A stretch of 36,424 nt of DNA from an uncultured Phocaeicola sp. (GTDB lineage Bacteria > Bacteroidota > Bacteroidia > Bacteroidales > Bacteroidaceae): positions 1-36,424 of the forward strand of contig CALUIZ010000032.1 of the NCBI GenBank assembly GCA_944320815.1, given 5' to 3'. The notes under the pieces were generated by a model. That model searched no databases and was not told where the DNA came from. It was given only the letters and a program-made list of their open reading frames with translations. Position numbers and translations under genes: made by a program. Below are positions 31,962 through 36,424 of this stretch, piece after piece. Position 1 is the stretch's first letter. Each line of letters begins with the position of its first letter.

Positions 31962-33863
31962 TTACCAGCCCGGATTCTGAACCAGACCATAACCCTTGTT
32001 CACTTCGCTCACCGGGAAAGCGGCAAGATACCATTTCGGATCGAAACCGTTCCACCATGCACGTCCCGAGTTGACGAGCTGGAAGCGCGTATAAGTGAAC
32101 TTTGTCGGTTTCGGACCTCTGGTCGCTGCCGGCTTGTCGGACCATGAACCCGTTCCGCCGTCGGCACGCTGTATGAGCAGACCGTGCAGCGGACGCTGGA
32201 ACAAGTCAGCACGCTTGTAGCGGATCATGTCGAAGAAACGCACGTCTTCCAGTCCGAGTTCGCAGGCACGCTCGTTCAGAATAGCTTCAAGCACCTTGTC
32301 GTCAGTGCTTACGTCCACACCACTTTCTCTCAGTCCTTTCAGGCCGACACGATCGCGGATTATATTCACCTGAGCAATGGCATCGTCCGCTCTGCCGGCT
32401 TTCAGCAACGCTTCGGCATAAATCAGGTACATTTCAGCCAGACGCAGGTAAGGCCATTGCGGATAAGTGTTGGCAAGACTGCTTGAACCTTCCAGATAGA
32501 ACTTGTAAAGTCCGAATCCGGTGGCATACATGCCTGTTTCGGTATGTGTGCTGTTGGCATTCTCGCGTCCACCGTCCCAAAGCTCTACCTGACGGCCGCT
32601 ATACCGGGCACCGTTCACCAGGATCGTTTCATACAGACGCGGGTCACGTGTAGGCTGGTTGTTGTCATTGTCCTTGAAGAACATCGTGTTGTCTGCCACA
32701 GCCTTGTTGAAGTCGAACGGAGTGCCGTCAGTCATCGGGAACATTTCCATATACTCCAGCGTCGGCGTGTTGCATCCGTTGATGACAGGTCCGTTGCCGT
32801 CAACCCAATAATACTTCCAGGCATCCCAGCTGTTGAACTTGCCGATGTAGCGTGTGGTTATCAGCAGCTCCGTGTTGTCCTGAGAAGTCAGGTATGCATG
32901 ACGGAAAGCCTCGCGGTAGCTCTGGCAGTCAGTCTTTGCAGACTTCATCAGTTCGTAATGTCCTTTTGAAGTCAATGTATTGAAAAAGTTTTCACAGGCA
33001 GTAAGGCATTCCGACCACAGTTCCGGCTTGTAGCCTCCATACCACACCATGTTGCCCGTTACGGCTTCCTGCGGTTCGGCAGTGCAATAAGGCTGCGCAT
33101 CGTTGAACAGCGGGCTTGCCGCAAAGAGCAGAATCTTGCACTTCAGACCCATCGCAGATGCCTGAGTCATACGTCCCTGCCAGTTCGATTCGCCGTCGGC
33201 AGTCAGATCCCACGGAAGCACTCCGGCCGCCTCGTCACAGAGCCGGGTCATGAACTTCACAGTCTCGTCCACTGTGGCACGGGGAACCTGATAGTCGTTT
33301 TCAGCCTCAAACGAACCTTCCACAATAGGCAGGCCGCCGAAATGGCGGAACATGTCGAAATAGCGTGCGGCGATAATCACTTTGGCTTCTGCCTTCAGCC
33401 GTTCCTTCTCGTCTGCCTCCATGTCGGGCACACGGTCTACATTCTCGATAAATATCCATGCTTCGCGGATTGCCTGCCAGGTTTCCTCTTTCGTAAATCC
33501 GAAACGAGTTTCCGACGTGTTATCCTCCGTCACAGCCGTATAAGTGCCGGAGTAATAGTGACGGTTCAGCCCGTCCCATGAGTTATGACTGTGGAAACAG
33601 TCGGACAAACCTTCGAACATGCCCTGGTTCATCTTTCCGTCCACATCATTCCAATAGGTAGGTATTCCGTAATACAGTTTCGAATAAGTGTCCCACAGGA
33701 AGCGGCGGGCGTATTCCGCCTTGCCGAAAATAGAGTCCTGCGTAACGGCCACACTCGGCGCCTTTTCAAGAAAGCTGTCGCCGAACTTGATTTCATCCAC
33801 ACACGACGTAGCCACCACGGAGCCGAGGGATGCCATCATCAACCATTTTCCTATATGTTTCAT
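31962..33863 (-). CDS. susD: SusD/RagB-family lipoprotein (pair 2)
   Basis: A 633-residue lipoprotein (ATSC, Cys21) of the RagB/SusD family, longer than pair 1. Typical regions are YARRFLWDTYSKLYYGIPTYW, AEAKVIIAARYFDMFRHFGGLPIV, the TPR-like IYAEALLKAGRADDAIAQVNIIRDR and the end NKGYGLVQNPGW. It shares only family-level similarity with the pair 1 SusD, so the two pairs are not a recent duplication. It lies 11 bases after the upstream SusC. Confidence 0.95.
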   Translation of the reverse strand: MKHIGKWLMMASLGSVVATSCVDEIKFGDSFLEKAPSVAVTQDSIFGKAEYARRFLWDTYSKLYYGIPTYWNDVDGKMNQGMFEGLSDCFHSHNSWDGLNRHYYSGTYTAVTEDNTSETRFGFTKEETWQAIREAWIFIENVDRVPDMEADEKERLKAEAKVIIAARYFDMFRHFGGLPIVEGSFEAENDYQVPRATVDETVKFMTRLCDEAAGVLPWDLTADGESNWQGRMTQASAMGLKCKILLFAASPLFNDAQPYCTAEPQEAVTGNMVWYGGYKPELWSECLTACENFFNTLTSKGHYELMKSAKTDCQSYREAFRHAYLTSQDNTELLITTRYIGKFNSWDAWKYYWVDGNGPVINGCNTPTLEYMEMFPMTDGTPFDFNKAVADNTMFFKDNDNNQPTRDPRLYETILVNGARYSGRQVELWDGGRENANSTHTETGMYATGFGLYKFYLEGSSSLANTYPQWPYLRLAEMYLIYAEALLKAGRADDAIAQVNIIRDRVGLKGLRESGVDVSTDDKVLEAILNERACELGLEDVRFFDMIRYKRADLFQRPLHGLLIQRADGGTGSWSDKPAATRGPKPTKFTYTRFQLVNSGRAWWNGFDPKWYLAAFPVSEVNKGYGLVQNPGW

Positions 33864-33874
33864 AGATTAAGATT

Positions 33875-36424
33875 TTAGAATCCAACTTTTAAACCAATAT
33901 TGATCACGCGAGTCAGCGGGTAGTTCGGACGGTCGCTCTGACGCGATTCCGGGTCACCCCACATGAAACTGCTGATTGTAAACAGATTGTATGCGCTTGC
34001 ATAAAGGCGGAACTGGTTCATTCCGACCTTCTTCATGAAAGGCATGTTGAAGTTGTAGCCCACTTCAAGACTCTTCAGACGAAGGTAGCTGGCATTACAC
34101 AGATACAGGTCGGCCTGACGGTAGTTGTTGGCCTGGGCCGTAGCGGATATGCGCGGGAACTTCGCCGTATAAGTATCTTCGGAAGAACGCCAGGTGTTCT
34201 CATACTGATAGAGCAGAAGGCCTTTGTTCTGCGTATCGCCCAAAGGCTGTCTGAACTCCGACAGCAGACGGTCTACGTTCCATGCGCCGGTAAACTGTGC
34301 GGTCACGTCCCATCCCTTCCAGCTGAAGCCGATATTCAGACCGGCCGTATATTCCGGCGTATCGGTAAAGCTGAGGTCACGGCTGGCGTCGTCACCGTCA
34401 ATCACACCGTCCTTGTTCAAGTCGACAAACACGGCATCACCCGGTTTCAGCGTCAGACCATGGTCGGCAATAGGAAGACCGAACTCTGCCCGATACCTTG
34501 CGTCGGCCGTTTCGTCATAGAATCCCCAGAACTTGTAGATGCTGCGCGAGCCGATGGTGCGTCCGGTCTGGTACATCCATTCCTCGTTCTGCTTCACCTC
34601 GTTCATGTAGACGATTTTGTTGCGTGCGAACGAAAGGTTGAAGTTTGCCCAGTAGCGGAACTCGTCACCTATCTTGTCGTTCCACTTCAACTGGATTTCA
34701 TAACCATGGTTCTCTGTCTTTCCGACGTTCATGATGGGCAGTGTCATACCCAGAATGCCTGGCATATAAGTCGGCTGGCTAAGAATATCGCGGCGTTTTT
34801 CCTTAAAATAATCAAATGTAATACCTAACTTTTCATTGAAAACAAACAAATCGATAGCGTAATTCTGCTTCACAGCTTTTTCCCATGTCACGTCGGGATT
34901 TGATTTCGTCGATTCATACGCACCTGCCTGATGGTTTCCCGACATACCGAAATAATATCCTCCGTTACCGTCCAGCACGTATGCATCCGGCAGATAAAGG
35001 AAGCGGTTGTTTCCGTTGTTGTCGTTACCTACCATACCGACGGATGCACGCAGCTTCACATAGTTCACATATTTCTTGATGGGCTTGAAGAATTTTTCTT
35101 CACTGAGCACCCATCCGATAGAACCGGCGGGGAAGAATCCGTAACGCTTGCCCGGGGCGAAGTTTTCGGAACCGTTGTATCCGGCATTGAACTCGGCCAT
35201 GTAGCGGGTCTTGTAGTCGTATGTCACACGGCCCACAAAGCCTACGTATGCCGAAGGGATATCATCGTAAGTTCCGCCCGGATAGTAACGCTTCGACTGG
35301 TTGTAGAGCAGCAAGGCTCCCACACTGTGATCGCCGAACTGGCGGTTGTAGTTCAACGAAGCCTCCATATACCAGTCGCGCGACTTGCCTTCCGCATTCG
35401 TGTTTCTGCTGTATGAAAGCTGCGAATCGCTGCCCTCCTTGCGATAGCCAATGGTTCCGTCTTCATTGAGAACCGGATAATAGTATGCCTTTGAAGAGCT
35501 CGACCTTTTTTCTGTCCAGTAGCTCGAGTTGTACGAACCTTTTATCTTGAACGAAAGTCCCTTGGTGATGAAGTCGAGTTTCTGGTCCAGCATCAGGTCG
35601 ACATTCAGCACGTTCGTATTCTTTATACGCGCTCCCTTTCCGTAGTACACATTCAGACCGTCCGCACCGGTGAAAGGCAGATAGTCCGGATTGGAAAGGA
35701 CATGTTTCCCGTCCACGATGCCGGCTCCGGCAAACGGAACGGCCCAATACAGCTGGCGGAACAGCTCGTCCTGGCTTCCCACCGATTCCGGCGTGCGCTT
35801 CGACTCGATACGTCCGCCGATGTTGACAGAAATCAATGTGGTCTTCGAAGCGTCAAAGTCGAGGTTTGCACGGTAGTTGTAACGCTTGTAGTTGAAGTTG
35901 AAGTCGTCCGTTGCGGCAAGCTGCTTGAACATACCGTCCTGAGTGAACATACCGGCAGAAACGAAGTAGCGCATACGGTCAGTACCTCCGGAGATGTTCA
36001 CGTTGTGCTGCGACTGGAAAGAAGCCTTGTTCATACAATAGTCTATCCAGTTGATGTCCGGATACATGATGGGATCCGTATGGTCGCGGAATTTGATGAG
36101 CTGCTCTTCCGAGAACACAGGCACACCGCCGTCGTTCACCATCATGTCATTATAATAAGAAGCATACTGGTAAGAATTGGCGAAATCCAACTGACGGGTT
36201 CTCAGGTTGACACCTGCAGAAGAAGAGAAAGAAATCTTCGCCTTACCCTCCTTACCGCGCTTCGTCGTGATAAGGATTACACCGTTCGCACCGCGCACAC
36301 CGAACACTGCGGTAGCCGAAGCATCCTTCAGCACGGTGATGCTCTCCACTTCGTTCGGGTCGATCTGCGAGAACTCACGTTCCACACCGTCCACCTGAAT
36401 CAGCGGAGCCGCATTGTTCCATGT
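33875..36424 (-). CDS. susC: SusC-family TonB-dependent transporter (pair 2, N-terminus outside window)
   Basis: The frame is open to the right edge, so the signal peptide and most of the N-terminal domain lie outside. The visible part begins with NNAAPLIQVDGVER, continues with the plug motif VESITVLKDASATAVFGVRGANGVILITTKRGKEG, and ends with the C-terminal barrel signature INIGLKVGF. About 849 residues are seen out of an expected 1000-1100. It is the most upstream visible gene of the operon, so the promoter and any regulator must lie beyond the window. Confidence 0.95.
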   Translation of the reverse strand, partial: TWNNAAPLIQVDGVEREFSQIDPNEVESITVLKDASATAVFGVRGANGVILITTKRGKEGKAKISFSSSAGVNLRTRQLDFANSYQYASYYNDMMVNDGGVPVFSEEQLIKFRDHTDPIMYPDINWIDYCMNKASFQSQHNVNISGGTDRMRYFVSAGMFTQDGMFKQLAATDDFNFNYKRYNYRANLDFDASKTTLISVNIGGRIESKRTPESVGSQDELFRQLYWAVPFAGAGIVDGKHVLSNPDYLPFTGADGLNVYYGKGARIKNTNVLNVDLMLDQKLDFITKGLSFKIKGSYNSSYWTEKRSSSSKAYYYPVLNEDGTIGYRKEGSDSQLSYSRNTNAEGKSRDWYMEASLNYNRQFGDHSVGALLLYNQSKRYYPGGTYDDIPSAYVGFVGRVTYDYKTRYMAEFNAGYNGSENFAPGKRYGFFPAGSIGWVLSEEKFFKPIKKYVNYVKLRASVGMVGNDNNGNNRFLYLPDAYVLDGNGGYYFGMSGNHQAGAYESTKSNPDVTWEKAVKQNYAIDLFVFNEKLGITFDYFKEKRRDILSQPTYMPGILGMTLPIMNVGKTENHGYEIQLKWNDKIGDEFRYWANFNLSFARNKIVYMNEVKQNEEWMYQTGRTIGSRSIYKFWGFYDETADARYRAEFGLPIADHGLTLKPGDAVFVDLNKDGVIDGDDASRDLSFTDTPEYTAGLNIGFSWKGWDVTAQFTGAWNVDRLLSEFRQPLGDTQNKGLLLYQYENTWRSSEDTYTAKFPRISATAQANNYRQADLYLCNASYLRLKSLEVGYNFNMPFMKKVGMNQFRLYASAYNLFTISSFMWGDPESRQSDRPNYPLTRVINIGLKVGF

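Noticed and set aside
36394..36424. A start codon of the right-edge SusC at 36394
   Set aside because: The frame remains open to the edge (WNNAAPLIQVDGVER), and the plug domain is only partly present, so the apparent start is internal.

Overview
The window looks like a chromosomal segment of a gut Bacteroidales species (Bacteroides, Phocaeicola or a close relative). The evidence is the presence of SusC/SusD pairs, many short lipoprotein signals, an RseC-Rnf operon, TlpA/DUF4369-type proteins, weak Shine-Dalgarno sequences, and several upstream octamers matching the Bacteroides -7 element TAnnTTTG. No tRNA, rRNA, insertion sequence, integrase or CRISPR array was seen.

Left part (1-14049), housekeeping. 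A minus-strand operon reads rseC-rnfB-rnfC-rnfD-rnfG, with rnfG running off the left edge. It encodes the ion-pumping ferredoxin:NAD+ oxidoreductase. lepA (minus) lies upstream of it and is divergent from a plus-strand run: lemA, a TPM-domain membrane protein, aroC and an M20 peptidase. A convergent and then divergent pair follows: a secreted alkaline-phosphatase-fold enzyme (minus) and an N-acetylhexosamine-1-kinase-like protein (plus). A TlpA-like lipoprotein thioredoxin (minus) comes next. Convergent gene ends carry strong hairpins, and a nested palindromic repeat lies at 13916-13990.

Middle (14050-22195), signalling and a small-RNA-like region. A minus-strand operon encodes a giant 1467-residue sensor kinase, a LuxR/NarL-type response regulator and a half-length AbgT-like membrane protein. 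The kinase is two sensor kinases fused head to tail. The first module keeps the ATP-binding boxes but has lost the phosphoacceptor His. The second keeps a His box but has lost the ATP-binding boxes. A bleomycin-hydrolase/PepC-like C1 peptidase is divergent from it. Downstream lies an apparently independent transcription unit of about 400 nt, with its own -7 element, a duplicated leader motif, a 31-codon ORF and a strong terminator.

Right part (22196-36424), one polysaccharide utilisation locus read leftwards: SusC (cut by the right edge)-SusD-SusC-SusD-discoidin-type surface glycan-binding protein-DUF1735/GH16 lipoprotein, then a hairpin, then a small lipoprotein-GH16-GH43. The GH43 lacks the usual catalytic-base Asp, as in exo-beta-1,3-galactanases. 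The best guess for the substrate is therefore a beta-1,3-linked galactan (type II arabinogalactan-like), with a beta-glucan as the alternative. No PUL regulator is seen inside the window.
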